Source of the DNA: Paragemmobacter kunshanensis
GTDB lineage: Bacteria; Pseudomonadota; Alphaproteobacteria; Rhodobacterales; Rhodobacteraceae
Assembly: GCF_011059185.1 (NCBI RefSeq)
Contig: NZ_JAALFE010000006.1
Coordinates: 1-64,000, forward strand
Direction: 5' to 3'
DNA length: 64,000 nucleotides
In this document: positions 7,107 to 17,674 of the stretch, piece by piece
How the letters are laid out: each line of letters begins with the position of its first letter
How positions within the stretch are numbered: the stretch's first letter is position 1
Position numbers and translations under genes: made by a program
The notes under the pieces: model-generated
Database searches by the model: none
What the model was told of the DNA's origin: nothing
What the model saw: the letters and a program-made list of their open reading frames with translations, nothing else

Positions 7107-8651
7107 ATGCTGTCCGAGATCGACCAAGGCCCCTGGCCGCCCTGCCCCACGCCGTTCAACCTGGCCCGTCATGTGCTGGAGCGATCGGCGCAGCATCATC
7201 CCGACCGGATGGCGCTGCAGATCATCAGCCCGCGGGGGGCGGAACGCTGGAGCTATGCCCGGCTGGAGGCGGCGGTGCGGGGCTGCGGGACGGGGCTTCT
7301 GGCGCGCGGTCTGCGGCCGGGGGACCGGGTGCTGATGCGGCTGGGCAATGAGGTGGCCTTTCCGATCCTGTTTCTGGGGGCCATCGCGGCGGGGCTGGTG
7401 CCGGTGCCCACATCGGCGGCGCTGACAGGGGCGGAGATCACGCGCATGGCGGCGCTGGTGGCGCCTGCGCTGATCGTGGCGGCCGAGGGCCTGGCCCTGC
7501 CCGATCCGCTGCCCTGCCCGGTGCTGGGCGTGGCCGAGATGCTGGGCTGGGAGGCCCTGCCGCCCTGCGACTGGGAGATGGGCGATCCCGACCGGCTGGC
7601 CTATGCGGTGTTCACCTCGGGCACGTCGGGGGGGGCGCAGGCGGTGGGCCATGCGCATCGCGCGATCTGGGCGCGGGGGATGATGCATCAGGGTTGGGAA
7701 GGGTTCGGCGAAGGCGACCGGGTGCTGCATGCGGGGGCCTTCAACTGGACCTATACGCTGGGCACGGGGCTGATGGATCCCTGGACGCTGGGGGCGGTGG
7801 CGCTGATCCCGGCGGCAGGGGTGGCGCCTGCGGCGCTGCCCCTGCTGATGAAGCGCTTCGATGTCACGGTCTTTGCCGCGGCGCCGGGGATCTATCGGCA
7901 GATGCTGCGCGCGGGCCTGCCCGCCCTGCCCCGGCTGCGCCATGGGCTGAGCGCGGGCGAGGCGATGCCGCCCGATCTTCGTGCGGCCTGGCAGGCGGCG
8001 ACGGGCTGTGCGGTGCATGAGGCGCTGGGGATGACGGAAGTGTCGACCTATATCTCGGGCAGTCCGGCGCGGCCGCAGGCCGCGGGGACGGCGGGATGGG
8101 TGCAGGCCGGGCGTCGGGTGGCGGTGCTGGGGGAGGATGGCCAGCCCCGGCCGAGGGGCGAGGTGGGCCTGCTGGCGGTGCATCGCGGCGATCCGGGGTT
8201 GATGCTGGGCTATCTGAGCAATGCCGAAGGCACGGCGGCGCGGTATCGGGGGGATTGGTTCGTGACGGGGGATCTGGCCGAGATGACGCCCGAGGGGGCG
8301 GTGATCTATCGCGGGCGGGAGGATGACCTGATGAATGCGGGCGGGTTCCGCGTCTCACCACAGGAGGTGGAGGCGGCAATGCTGGCCTTCCCCGGGGTGC
8401 AGGATTGCGCCGTGACGGAGGTGGAGGTGAGGCCGGGTGTGCGCGTCATCGGGTGCTTCTTCGTCAGCGCCGAGCCCATCGGGCAAGCGGCGCTGGAAGC
8501 CCATGCCGCGGCGCATCTGGCCCGCTGGAAGCAGCCGCGGCTCTATCACAGGCTTGACGCCCTGCCGCGATCCGCCAACAACAAGGTGAACCGGCGCGCG
8601 CTGGCCGTCCTGCTGCCGCGCCCGGACCTGCCCGGGGAGGGCACAGCATGA
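7107..8651 (+). CDS. AMP-dependent acyl/aryl-CoA ligase (benzoate-CoA ligase-like)
   Basis: This 514-residue member of the ANL superfamily should activate a carboxylic acid with ATP and CoA. It shows the A3 P-loop FTSGTSGGAQAV (169-180), the A5 motif ALGMTEVS, A7 WFVTGDLA, A8 GREDDLMNAGGFRVSP, and the C-terminal catalytic lysine in ANNKVNRRAL (Lys493). The overall pattern with GMTEVSTYISGSP resembles the benzoate/4-hydroxybenzoate-CoA ligase group. In the P-loop the usual PKG is replaced by AQA, so the conserved lysine is a glutamine. The stop overlaps the start of the DsbA-family gene by four bases (ATGA), indicating an operon. The divergent XRE-cupin regulator may control it. The substrate is unknown. 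Confidence 0.87.
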   Translation: MLSEIDQGPWPPCPTPFNLARHVLERSAQHHPDRMALQIISPRGAERWSYARLEAAVRGCGTGLLARGLRPGDRVLMRLGNEVAFPILFLGAIAAGLVPVPTSAALTGAEITRMAALVAPALIVAAEGLALPDPLPCPVLGVAEMLGWEALPPCDWEMGDPDRLAYAVFTSGTSGGAQAVGHAHRAIWARGMMHQGWEGFGEGDRVLHAGAFNWTYTLGTGLMDPWTLGAVALIPAAGVAPAALPLLMKRFDVTVFAAAPGIYRQMLRAGLPALPRLRHGLSAGEAMPPDLRAAWQAATGCAVHEALGMTEVSTYISGSPARPQAAGTAGWVQAGRRVAVLGEDGQPRPRGEVGLLAVHRGDPGLMLGYLSNAEGTAARYRGDWFVTGDLAEMTPEGAVIYRGREDDLMNAGGFRVSPQEVEAAMLAFPGVQDCAVTEVEVRPGVRVIGCFFVSAEPIGQAALEAHAAAHLARWKQPRLYHRLDALPRSANNKVNRRALAVLLPRPDLPGEGTA

Positions 8652-9283
8652 TCCGTCTCGACATCTTTTCCGATCCTGTCTGCCCCTGGTGCCTGATCGG
8701 CAAGACCCTGCTGGACCGCGCGCTGGAAAGCCGCCCGGATCATCCCTTTGCGATCCAGTGGCATCCCTTCCAGCTCAATCCCGGGCTGCCGAAGGGGGGT
8801 GTGGGGCATGTGGACTATCTGGCGGCGCGCTTTGGCAGCAAGGAGAAGGCCATCCAGGCCATGCTGCAGGTGGCCGAACAGGCGCGGATCGCGGGGGCGG
8901 AGATCGCCATGGAAAAGGTGACGCGCCTGCCCAATACGCTGGATGCGCATCGGCTGATCCACTGGGCGGGGATCGAGGGGCGGCAGACGCCGATGGTGGC
9001 GCGGCTGTTCCGGGCGCATTGGCGCGAGGGCGAGGATATCGGCGATGCGGCCACGCTGGCGCGGCTGGCGGGCGAGGTGGGGATGGAGGCCGCGGCGGTA
9101 GCGCGGCTTCTGGCAAGTGATGCGGATGCCGACGACATTTCCGCCCGTGACCGGGATGCCCGCGACAAGGGGGTAACGGCGGTGCCGACCTTCCTGATCG
9201 CGCAAAGCTATGTGATTGCGGGGGCGCAGCCGGTGGAGACCTGGCAGCAGGTGATCGACGAACTGGCCGAGAAACTGGCCTGA
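8648..9283 (+). CDS. DsbA family oxidoreductase, FrnE-like
   Basis: This is a 211-residue thioredoxin-fold protein with the active site CPWC (Cys12-Cys15) right at the N-terminus in the strand IRLDIFSDPVCPWC, and no signal peptide. It is therefore a cytosolic FrnE/2-hydroxychromene-isomerase-type member rather than periplasmic DsbA. A helical insertion (about residues 50-160) and the cis-proline loop GVTAVPTFLI (about 176-185) complete the fold. It overlaps the acyl-CoA ligase stop by ATGA and is probably translationally coupled to it. Family proteins act as disulfide oxidoreductases in oxidative stress or as isomerases in aromatic metabolism. The context slightly favours the latter. Confidence 0.88.
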   Translation: MIRLDIFSDPVCPWCLIGKTLLDRALESRPDHPFAIQWHPFQLNPGLPKGGVGHVDYLAARFGSKEKAIQAMLQVAEQARIAGAEIAMEKVTRLPNTLDAHRLIHWAGIEGRQTPMVARLFRAHWREGEDIGDAATLARLAGEVGMEAAAVARLLASDADADDISARDRDARDKGVTAVPTFLIAQSYVIAGAQPVETWQQVIDELAEKLA

Positions 9284-9300
9284 CCCGGCCCGGGGCCAAC

Positions 9301-9428
9301 GATTTTTCTGCGAAAAATCAGGCCCCGATGCGGGGCCCTGCGCGATTTGCAAAGGGGGAAGCCGGGTCGGGGGGCGGAATTTTCGCAGGAAATTCGTAGC
9401 CCCCCCTTTGCGCACAGGCCTCTGTGCG
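9301..9428. repeat. Second cluster of small hairpins before the MFS gene
   Basis: Four inverted repeats are visible. Arm GATTTTTC has loop TGC (9301-9319). GGCCCCG has loop ATG (9321-9337). GAATTTTC pairs with GGAAATTC around loop GCA (9377-9395, one G-U pair), inside an outer G-run/C-run stem. CGCACAG pairs with CTGTGCG around a 4-nt loop (9411-9428). Most share the 3-nt loop design of the 6.3-kb cluster. The set lies downstream of the DsbA-family gene and upstream of the exporter gene, and may terminate the ligase operon. Confidence 0.72.
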
Positions 9429-9474
9429 GGGCGGATGCTGGCGGCTGATACGGGGGCGTGGTAGCGCTGGCCGC

Positions 9475-10692
9475 ATGTCAGAGCCAGCCCCTTCCCCCGT
9501 CCCGGCCCCCCGCATGGGGCAGATCGAATTCATCGCCCTGATCGCGGTGCTTTTCGCCACCATCGCCTTTTCCATCGATGCAATGCTGCCCGCCCTGCCG
9601 CAGATCGCGGCAGAGCTTTCGCCCGAGGCGCCCAATGCGGCGCAGCTGATCCTGACCTCCTTCGTTCTGGGCATGGGGATCGGCACGCTGTTTGCCGGGC
9701 CCTTGTCGGATGCCTTCGGGCGGCGGCCGGTGATCCTGGCGGGGGCCGCGCTCTACTGTCTGGCGGCGGTCGTGGCCTATGTTTCGCCCACGCTGGAGGG
9801 GGTGCTGATCGCGCGGCTGTTGCAGGGGCTGGGATCGGCCGGGCCGCGGGTCGTGTCGCTGGCGCTGGTGCGCGACCTTTACAAGGGGCGCGAGATGGCG
9901 CGGGTCGTCAGTTTCGCCATGATGATCTTCACGCTGGTGCCCGCGATTGCGCCCTTCATCGGGCAGGGGATCATCTGGGTGGCGGGATGGCGGGGGATCT
10001 TTCTGGCCTTCGTGGCCTTTTCGGCCCTGTCGATGCTGTGGTTCTTCCTGCGCCAGCCCGAGACGGTGCCGCGCGCGGCCCGGCGGCCCTTGAAGCTGGC
10101 CAGCCTGCGGGCGGCCTTCGTCGAGGTGCTGTCGCATCGGGTGGTCGTCCTGTCCATCGCGGTGCAGACGCTGGTCTTTGCCTGCCTCTTCGCCACGCTT
10201 TCGGCAACGCAGCCGATCCTTGATCAGGTCTATGGCGAGGGGGATCGCTTTCCCATCTGGTTCGCGCTGATCGCGGTGGTGGCGGGCAGCGCCAGTTTCA
10301 TCAATGCGCGGCTGGTGGTGCGGCTGGGCATGCGGCGGATGATTTCCACGACGCTGGCCGCGCAGGTGGTGTTCTCGGCCCTGATGCTGGCGGCCAAGGC
10401 GGGGGGGATCTGGCCGCCTGCCCTGGCCTTTCCGGCGCATCTTCTGTGGACGACGGGGGTCTTCTTCATGACGGGGCTGACCATCGGCAACCTGAATGCG
10501 CTGGGGCTGGAGCCGGTGGGGCATGTCGCGGGGATGGCTGCCAGCGTGATGGGGGCGATCGCGACGGTGGTTTCGGTGGTTCTGGCGGCCCCGGTCGGGT
10601 TGATGTTCGACGGGACGGCCTATCCGCTGATGGCGGGGGTGGCGGTCTTTGCGGCTGCGGGATGGGGGTTGATGCGGGTGATGCCGCGGTAA
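9475..10692 (+). CDS. MFS multidrug efflux transporter, Bcr/CflA family
   Basis: This is a 405-residue inner-membrane proton antiporter with about twelve hydrophobic segments. Motif A appears as GPLSDAFGRRPVILAGA after TM2, and the TM5 region has VPAIAPFIGQGI, both typical of Bcr/CflA drug exporters. ATG at 9475 gives MSEPAPSPVPAPRMGQIEF, leading directly into TM1. The alternative start at 9424 lies in the upstream hairpin region and is rejected. The gene stands alone, followed by a 38-bp tandem repeat array and the convergent mfd. The drug or metabolite exported is not evident. Confidence 0.9.
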   Translation: MSEPAPSPVPAPRMGQIEFIALIAVLFATIAFSIDAMLPALPQIAAELSPEAPNAAQLILTSFVLGMGIGTLFAGPLSDAFGRRPVILAGAALYCLAAVVAYVSPTLEGVLIARLLQGLGSAGPRVVSLALVRDLYKGREMARVVSFAMMIFTLVPAIAPFIGQGIIWVAGWRGIFLAFVAFSALSMLWFFLRQPETVPRAARRPLKLASLRAAFVEVLSHRVVVLSIAVQTLVFACLFATLSATQPILDQVYGEGDRFPIWFALIAVVAGSASFINARLVVRLGMRRMISTTLAAQVVFSALMLAAKAGGIWPPALAFPAHLLWTTGVFFMTGLTIGNLNALGLEPVGHVAGMAASVMGAIATVVSVVLAAPVGLMFDGTAYPLMAGVAVFAAAGWGLMRVMPR

Positions 10693-10693
10693 C

Positions 10694-10838
10694 GGTTGCG
10701 CCGGGCGGGGTGAACAGCGCTTTACGGTGAAGGTTGCGGATGGCGGGGTGAACCCCGCCCTACAGCGGTGGTTGCGCATGGCGGGGTGAACCCCGCCCTA
10801 CAGCGGCGGTTGCGGATGGCGGGGTGAACCCCGCCCTA
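10694..10838. repeat. 38-bp tandem repeat array, four units, touching the mfd stop codon
   Basis: Unit boundaries marked by GGTTGCG occur at 10694, 10732, 10770 and 10808, an exact 38-bp period. Units 2-4 each contain GGCGGGGTGAACCCCGCC, which folds into an 8-bp stem with a 2-nt loop, and unit 1 is degenerate. Read on the minus strand each unit begins GTAGGGCGGGGTTC. The last unit ends inside mfd: its TAG is the mfd stop codon (10836-10838). The same element recurs at 59443-59502. The array separates two convergent genes and could act as a bidirectional terminator. Confidence 0.9.
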
Positions 10839-13800
10839 CCCTTTCGGGCGCACCACCTTTTCGGCCAGATCGCGGGCGATGGCGAAGGCGCCCTTGATGC
10901 GGTCGCCCTCGGTCTTCCAGTCGCGGGACAGCACGATCCTGTTGCCCTGCACCCGCGCCGCGGGATCGGCCTTGATGAAATCCACCAGCCCCGCCGGATT
11001 GGCGAACTTGTCGTTGTGGAACTGCACCGTGGCGCCCTTCGGCCCTGCGTCCAGCCGGCTGATGCCCGCGCGCTTGCACATCGACTTGATCCGCATGACC
11101 AGCATCAGGGTGTTCACCTCGCGCGGGAGCGCGCCGAACCGGTCGATCAGTTCGGCGGCGAAGCCTTCGAGTTCCACTTTCGTGGTGAGCGAGGAGAGGC
11201 GGCGGTAGAGGCCGAGGCGGATGTCGAGATCGGGGATGTAATCCTCGGGGATCAGGACGGGCACGCCGAGATTGATCTGTGGCGCCCAATGATCATCAAG
11301 GGGGGCGAGGCCCGAGAGCTCGCCCGATTTCAGCTTGGCGATCGTGTCTTCCAGCATCTGCTGGTAAAGCTCGTATCCCACTTCCTTGATATGGCCCGAC
11401 TGTTCCTCGCCCAGCAAATTCCCCGCGCCGCGCAGGTCAAGGTCATGGGAGGCGAGGTTGAAGCCCGCGCCCAAGGAATCGAGGCTGCCCAGAAGGCGCA
11501 GGCGTTTGGTGGCGGCGGGGGTCAGGGGCGCGCGGGGCTTGGTCGTGAGGAAGCAATAGGCGCGCGTCTTGGCGCGGCCCACGCGGCCGCGGATCTGGTA
11601 AAGCTGGCTGAGGCCGAACATGTCGGCGCGGTGGATGATCATCGTGTTGGCGGTGGGGATGTCGAGACCGGATTCCACGATGGTTGTGGAGAGCAACACG
11701 TCATACTTGCCGTCGTAGAATTCGTTCATCCGCTCGTCGAGATCGCCTGCGGCGAGTTGGCCATGGGCGATGATATAGGTGGCCTCGGGGACGTGGGTCT
11801 TCAGGAAATCCTCGATCTCGGGCAGGTCGGAGATGCGGGGGACGACGATGAAGCTTTGCCCGCCGCGATAGCGTTCGCGCAGAAGCGCCTCGCGCAGGGT
11901 GACGGGGTCGAATTCGCTGACATAGGTGCGGATCGCGAGGCGGTCGACCGGGGGGGTGGCGATGATGGAGAGATCGCGCACGCCGGTGAGCGAGAGTTGC
12001 AGGGTGCGCGGGATGGGGGTGGCGGTCAGGGTCAGGACGTGGATTTCCGACCGCATCTCCTTGAGCCGTTCCTTGTGGGCGACGCCGAAATGCTGTTCCT
12101 CGTCGATCACCAGAAGGCCGAGCGACTTGAAGCGGATGTCCTTGGCCAGCAGCGCATGGGTGCCGACGCAGATATCCACCGTGCCATTGGCCAGCCCTTC
12201 GCGGGTGGCCTTGGCATCCTTGGCGCTGACGAAGCGCGAGAGGGGTTTGACGCTGATCGGAAAGCCGCGGAAGCGTTCGGCGAAGCTGCGGTAATGCTGG
12301 CGGGCGAGCAGCGTGGTGGGGCAGATGACGGCGACCTGCATGCCGGCGAGGGCCGCGACAAAGGCCGCGCGCATGGCTACCTCGGTCTTGCCGAAGCCCA
12401 CGTCGCCGACGATGAGGCGGTCCATGGGGCGGCCGGATTCGAGATCGGCCACGACATCGGCGATGGCCGATAGCTGATCGTCGGTTTCCTGCCAGGGGAA
12501 GCGGGCGGCGAAAGCCTCCCACAGGGAATGGGGGGCCTCCAGTATCGGCGCATGGCGCAGGGCGCGTTCGGCGGCGATGCGCATGAGCCGATCGGCGATT
12601 TCGCGGATGCGTTCCTTGAGCTTGGCCTTCTTGGCCTGCCATGCCCCGCCGCCGAGACGGTCGAGCAAGCCTTCCTCATGCCCGTAGCGGGAGAGGAGTT
12701 CGATGTTTTCGACCGGCAGATAAAGCTTTGCCCCTTCGGCATATTCCAGCGCGACACAGGCGTGCGGCGCGCCAAGCGCGGTGATGGTTTCGATCCCCAG
12801 ATAGCGCCCGACGCCATGTTCGACATGCACGACCAGATCGCCGGGGGAGAGGCTGTCCACCTCGCGCAGGAAGTTCTCGGCCTTGCGGCGGCGGCGCGGT
12901 TTGCCGACCAGACGGTCGCCCAGCACGTCCTGTTCGGAGATGACGGCAAGGCCGGGGGCGGTGAACCCGGCCTCAAGCGCCCAGACGAGGAGGAACAATC
13001 CGCCTTTGCCTTCCGGCACTTCGCGTATGTCCTTGATGCGCTTGGCGCCGCTGACGCCCTGATCGGACAGAAGCCCCTCAAGCCTTTCTCGCGCGCCATC
13101 GGACCAGGAGGCGATGATGACCTGGCGATCCTGAAGCTGTTCCTTCAGATGCGCCGCCAAGGCCCCGAAAAGGCTTATGCTTTCCTGCTGACGCTCTGGC
13201 GCGAAATTGCGCCCGAGGCGGCCGCCCGCATCCAGAACGCCCGGGCCGGGGGATTGCGGATTGGGCGAAAGCTGGATCAGGCGATGGGGGGCGGTGGCGG
13301 CCTCCCACGCCGCATCGTCGAGATAGAGGAGGCCCGGCGCGCAGGGTTTGTAGACAGAGTCCAGCCGCCCCTTGGCCGTCATCGCCTCGCGCCGGGCGTC
13401 ATACTGGTCTTCGATCCCTTCCCAGCGGGCCAGGCGGGCGGGGGTGATCTGGTCGTCCAGCATCACGGTGGCGTCGGGAAGGTAGTCGAACAGCGTTTCC
13501 AGCCTGTCGTGGAAGAAGGGCAGCCAATGCTCCATCCCCTGATGCTTGCGGCCCGCGCTGACGGCTTCGTAGAGCGGGTCATCCGACCCGCCTGCTCCGA
13601 ATTCCAGACGGTAATTCTGGCGGAAGCGGGTGATCGCGGCCTCGTCCAGGATCACCTCGGACATGGGTGCCAGGTCGATGGCGGTGAGTTTCTCGGTCGT
13701 GCGCTGGGTTTCGGGATCGAAGCGGCGCGCGCCATCCAGCACGTCGCCAAAGAAATCGAGCCGGATCGGCGTGCGGCTGCCCGGTGGCCAGAGGTCCACG

Positions 13801-14279
13801 ATCCCGCCCCGGATGGCGAAATCGCCCGGTTCGGCCACGGTCGAACAGGGGGAAAAGCCCATGCGGGTGAGAAAGCCCTTGAGCCGCGCCTCATCGACCC
13901 TGTCCCCCACGCGGGCCGAGAAGGAGGCGCCGCGGATCACCTCGCGCGCAGGCAGGCGCTGGGTGGCGGCGTTCAGCGTGGTGAGCAGGACGAAGGGGCC
14001 GCGCATCCCTTCGGCCAGCGCGGCCAGCGTCGCCATGCGGCGGGCCGAGAGGTTGGGGTTGGGCGAGACGCGGTCATAGGGCAGGCAATCCCATGCGGGC
14101 AGGTCCAGCACGGTGGCCCCCGGCGCCATGACGGCCAGCGCCGCGGCCATCGCCTCGGCCCGCTTGTCATCGCGGGCGATGTGGATGACGGGCGCACCCT
14201 TCTCCAGCTCGCGGGCGAGGAGGCGGGCGTCATGGCCTTCGGGCGCGCCACCAAGGAGGATGCGGGATGCTGTCGACAT
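10836..14279 (-). CDS. mfd: Transcription-repair coupling factor Mfd
   Basis: Mfd removes stalled RNA polymerase from DNA lesions and recruits UvrA for nucleotide excision repair. The 1147-residue length is normal. Domains in order are the UvrB-like N-terminal module (about 1-330), the RNA-polymerase-interacting CarD-like domain (about 470-560, LSPGDLVVHVEHGVGRYLG), RecG-like helicase lobes with Walker A VGDVGFGKTEVAMRA, the DEEQ box VIDEEQHFGV, TLTATPIPRTL and the QIRGRVGRA motif VI, and a C-terminal TRCF domain. The start ATG at 14279 gives MSTASRILLGGAPEGHDA. The TAG stop is contributed by the 38-bp repeat element. It is convergent with the MFS gene. Confidence 0.97.
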   Translation of the reverse strand: MSTASRILLGGAPEGHDARLLARELEKGAPVIHIARDDKRAEAMAAALAVMAPGATVLDLPAWDCLPYDRVSPNPNLSARRMATLAALAEGMRGPFVLLTTLNAATQRLPAREVIRGASFSARVGDRVDEARLKGFLTRMGFSPCSTVAEPGDFAIRGGIVDLWPPGSRTPIRLDFFGDVLDGARRFDPETQRTTEKLTAIDLAPMSEVILDEAAITRFRQNYRLEFGAGGSDDPLYEAVSAGRKHQGMEHWLPFFHDRLETLFDYLPDATVMLDDQITPARLARWEGIEDQYDARREAMTAKGRLDSVYKPCAPGLLYLDDAAWEAATAPHRLIQLSPNPQSPGPGVLDAGGRLGRNFAPERQQESISLFGALAAHLKEQLQDRQVIIASWSDGARERLEGLLSDQGVSGAKRIKDIREVPEGKGGLFLLVWALEAGFTAPGLAVISEQDVLGDRLVGKPRRRRKAENFLREVDSLSPGDLVVHVEHGVGRYLGIETITALGAPHACVALEYAEGAKLYLPVENIELLSRYGHEEGLLDRLGGGAWQAKKAKLKERIREIADRLMRIAAERALRHAPILEAPHSLWEAFAARFPWQETDDQLSAIADVVADLESGRPMDRLIVGDVGFGKTEVAMRAAFVAALAGMQVAVICPTTLLARQHYRSFAERFRGFPISVKPLSRFVSAKDAKATREGLANGTVDICVGTHALLAKDIRFKSLGLLVIDEEQHFGVAHKERLKEMRSEIHVLTLTATPIPRTLQLSLTGVRDLSIIATPPVDRLAIRTYVSEFDPVTLREALLRERYRGGQSFIVVPRISDLPEIEDFLKTHVPEATYIIAHGQLAAGDLDERMNEFYDGKYDVLLSTTIVESGLDIPTANTMIIHRADMFGLSQLYQIRGRVGRAKTRAYCFLTTKPRAPLTPAATKRLRLLGSLDSLGAGFNLASHDLDLRGAGNLLGEEQSGHIKEVGYELYQQMLEDTIAKLKSGELSGLAPLDDHWAPQINLGVPVLIPEDYIPDLDIRLGLYRRLSSLTTKVELEGFAAELIDRFGALPREVNTLMLVMRIKSMCKRAGISRLDAGPKGATVQFHNDKFANPAGLVDFIKADPAARVQGNRIVLSRDWKTEGDRIKGAFAIARDLAEKVVRPKG

Positions 14280-14327
14280 GATGGGCGTGACTTAACTGCG
14301 GGGGCGGCGGCGTCAACCGGGAAAGGA

Positions 14328-16017
<1,690 letters not shown>

Positions 16018-16134
16018 TCGGCGGCGCTTTGCCTTTGGCCGCGGCGGGGCATGACAGGCGGCCGGAAAGGCACTATCCTTGAGACAGGAGCGGGATCGGA
16101 AGAATCCCGCCACAGGCAAGAGAGGGCGGATTTC

Positions 16135-16692
16135 ATGGAACGGATTTCGAGACGGGCGCTTTTGGGCGGGGCCGGGGCATCGCTGATGCTGACGGCGGCC
16201 TGCGGCAATGGCGTGGGCGGCAATGGCGCGCAGCAGATCGACGCGCGGGTGGATGCGACGCGGAACTTCCTCTTCTCGCGCTATCCCGGGACGCAGGATC
16301 TGGCGAGCCGGGCTTACGGCGTGCTTTACATGCCGCTGATCACCGAGGCCGGCTTCTTCCTTGGCGGCGCCTATGGGCGCGGCGCGCTGCGGATCCGGGA
16401 TGTGACGGTGGATTACTATTCCTCGACCAAGGCAAGCTACGGGCTGCAGATCGGCGCGCAGCAATATGCCCATGCGCTGTTCTTCATGACCGAGGCGGCG
16501 CTGGGGGATTTCCGCGCCTCGACGGGCTGGGCGGCGAGTGCGGATCTGAAATATGCCACGCCTGAACAGGGGGCCAGCATCGGCAAGGAAACCACCGAGA
16601 TCGACCCGGTGATCGCGCTGGTCTTCGGTCAGCAGGGGCTGATCGCAGGGGCGACGCTGGCCGGGGTGAAATACACGCGGATCATTCCGTGA
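16135..16692 (+). CDS. YSC84/SYLF-family lipoprotein
   Basis: This is a 185-residue secreted lipoprotein. The N-terminus MERISRRALLGGAGASLMLT carries a twin arginine and ends in a lipobox LTAAC, so Tat export plus lipidation is likely. The mature part (RNFLFSRYPG, YGVLYMPLITEAGFFLGG, TVDYYSSTKASYGLQIG, HALFFMTEAALGDF) matches the YSC84/SYLF lipid-binding domain, known in eukaryotes for phosphoinositide binding and of unclear role in bacteria. ATG at 16135 is chosen because it opens the signal sequence. It is convergent with the dehydrogenase gene downstream, with a G/C hairpin between. Confidence 0.87.
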   Translation: MERISRRALLGGAGASLMLTAACGNGVGGNGAQQIDARVDATRNFLFSRYPGTQDLASRAYGVLYMPLITEAGFFLGGAYGRGALRIRDVTVDYYSSTKASYGLQIGAQQYAHALFFMTEAALGDFRASTGWAASADLKYATPEQGASIGKETTEIDPVIALVFGQQGLIAGATLAGVKYTRIIP

Positions 16693-16704
16693 CGGGGGGG
16701 TGCG

Positions 16705-16722
16705 GGGGGGCTGTTGCCCCCC
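16705..16722. terminator. G/C hairpin between convergent genes
   Basis: GGGGGGC (16705-16711) pairs with GCCCCCC (16716-16722) around TGTT. It sits in the 37-base gap between the YSC84 gene and the convergent dehydrogenase gene. It resembles the stem part of the intergenic element found at 23.7, 38.0 and 48.2 kb but lacks the AGATGAAG tail. Confidence 0.5.
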
Positions 16723-16729
16723 TGCCCCT

Positions 16730-17593
16730 TCAGCGCAGGCGGCGGATCAGGCTTGACGTGTCGTTCCGCCCGCCGCCCATCAGCTGCACATCCTTGTAGA
16801 ACTGGTCCACCAGCGCGGTGACGGGCAGGCTGGCGCCGATCTCGTCCGCCGTCTTCAGGCAGATGCCCAGATCCTTGCGCATCCAGTCCACCGCGAAGCC
16901 GAAATCGAAGCTATCGGCCAGCATGGTCTTGTGGCGGTTGACCATCTGCCAGGATCCGGCGGCGCCCTGGCTGATCACCTCGACCACCGCCTCGCCGTCC
17001 AGCCCGGCCTTCTGGCCAAAGGCCAGCGCCTCGGACAGGCCCTGCATCAGGCCCGCGATGCAGATCTGGTTCATCATCTTGGCCAGTTGCCCGGCCCCGC
17101 TGTCGCCAAGGCGGCGGCAGATGCGGGCATAGGCCGCCATGACGGGTTCGGCCCGGGCATAATCCGCCTCGGCCCCGCCGCACATGATGGAAAGGACGCC
17201 ATTTTCGGCCCCGGCCTGCCCGCCCGAGACGGGCGCATCGACAAAGCCGATCCCGCGCGCTGCGGCCTGGGCCGCAAGCTCCCGCGTCACCTGCGCCGAA
17301 ACCGTGGTGTGATCGATGAAGAGCGTGCCGGGCGCCATGGCGGCAAAGGCCCCGCTTTCGCCGATGCAGACCTGACGCAGGTCGTCGTCATTGCCGACGC
17401 AGGCCAGCACGACATCGGCCCCCGCGGCCGCGGCGGCGGGTGTCGCGGCCTGGCTGCCGCCATGGGCGGCGACCCAGGCCGCGGCTTTGGCGGGGGTGCG
17501 GTTGTAGACCGTCACCTGATGCCCCTTGGACGCCAGATGGCGCGCCATCGGCCCGCCCATCACGCCCAAGCCGAGAAAAGCCACTTTCGCCAT
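16730..17593 (-). CDS. NAD(P)-dependent beta-hydroxyacid dehydrogenase (3-hydroxyisobutyrate dehydrogenase family)
   Basis: This is a 287-residue dehydrogenase with the Rossmann motif AFLGLGVMGGPMA (about residues 5-17), the substrate-binding DAPVSGGQAGAENG, the catalytic lysine region GAGQLAKMMNQI, and a C-terminal helical domain with the DW.RKDLG feature WMRKDLGICL. Such enzymes oxidise 3-hydroxyisobutyrate, tartronate semialdehyde, or related acids, and the exact substrate is open. Two starts are possible: MAKVAF at 17593 (the family-like N-terminus, used here) or ATG at 17611. It is divergent from the penicillin-acylase gene, with starts about 80 bases apart. Confidence 0.87.
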   Translation of the reverse strand: MAKVAFLGLGVMGGPMARHLASKGHQVTVYNRTPAKAAAWVAAHGGSQAATPAAAAAGADVVLACVGNDDDLRQVCIGESGAFAAMAPGTLFIDHTTVSAQVTRELAAQAAARGIGFVDAPVSGGQAGAENGVLSIMCGGAEADYARAEPVMAAYARICRRLGDSGAGQLAKMMNQICIAGLMQGLSEALAFGQKAGLDGEAVVEVISQGAAGSWQMVNRHKTMLADSFDFGFAVDWMRKDLGICLKTADEIGASLPVTALVDQFYKDVQLMGGGRNDTSSLIRRLR

Positions 17594-17674
17594 CTTCACC
17601 GCCCGTTGCATTGCCCTTCGATCCGCTATGGACTAGGAGACCATCCGTCAACCGACGTCAAGAACGGGCCCCCG

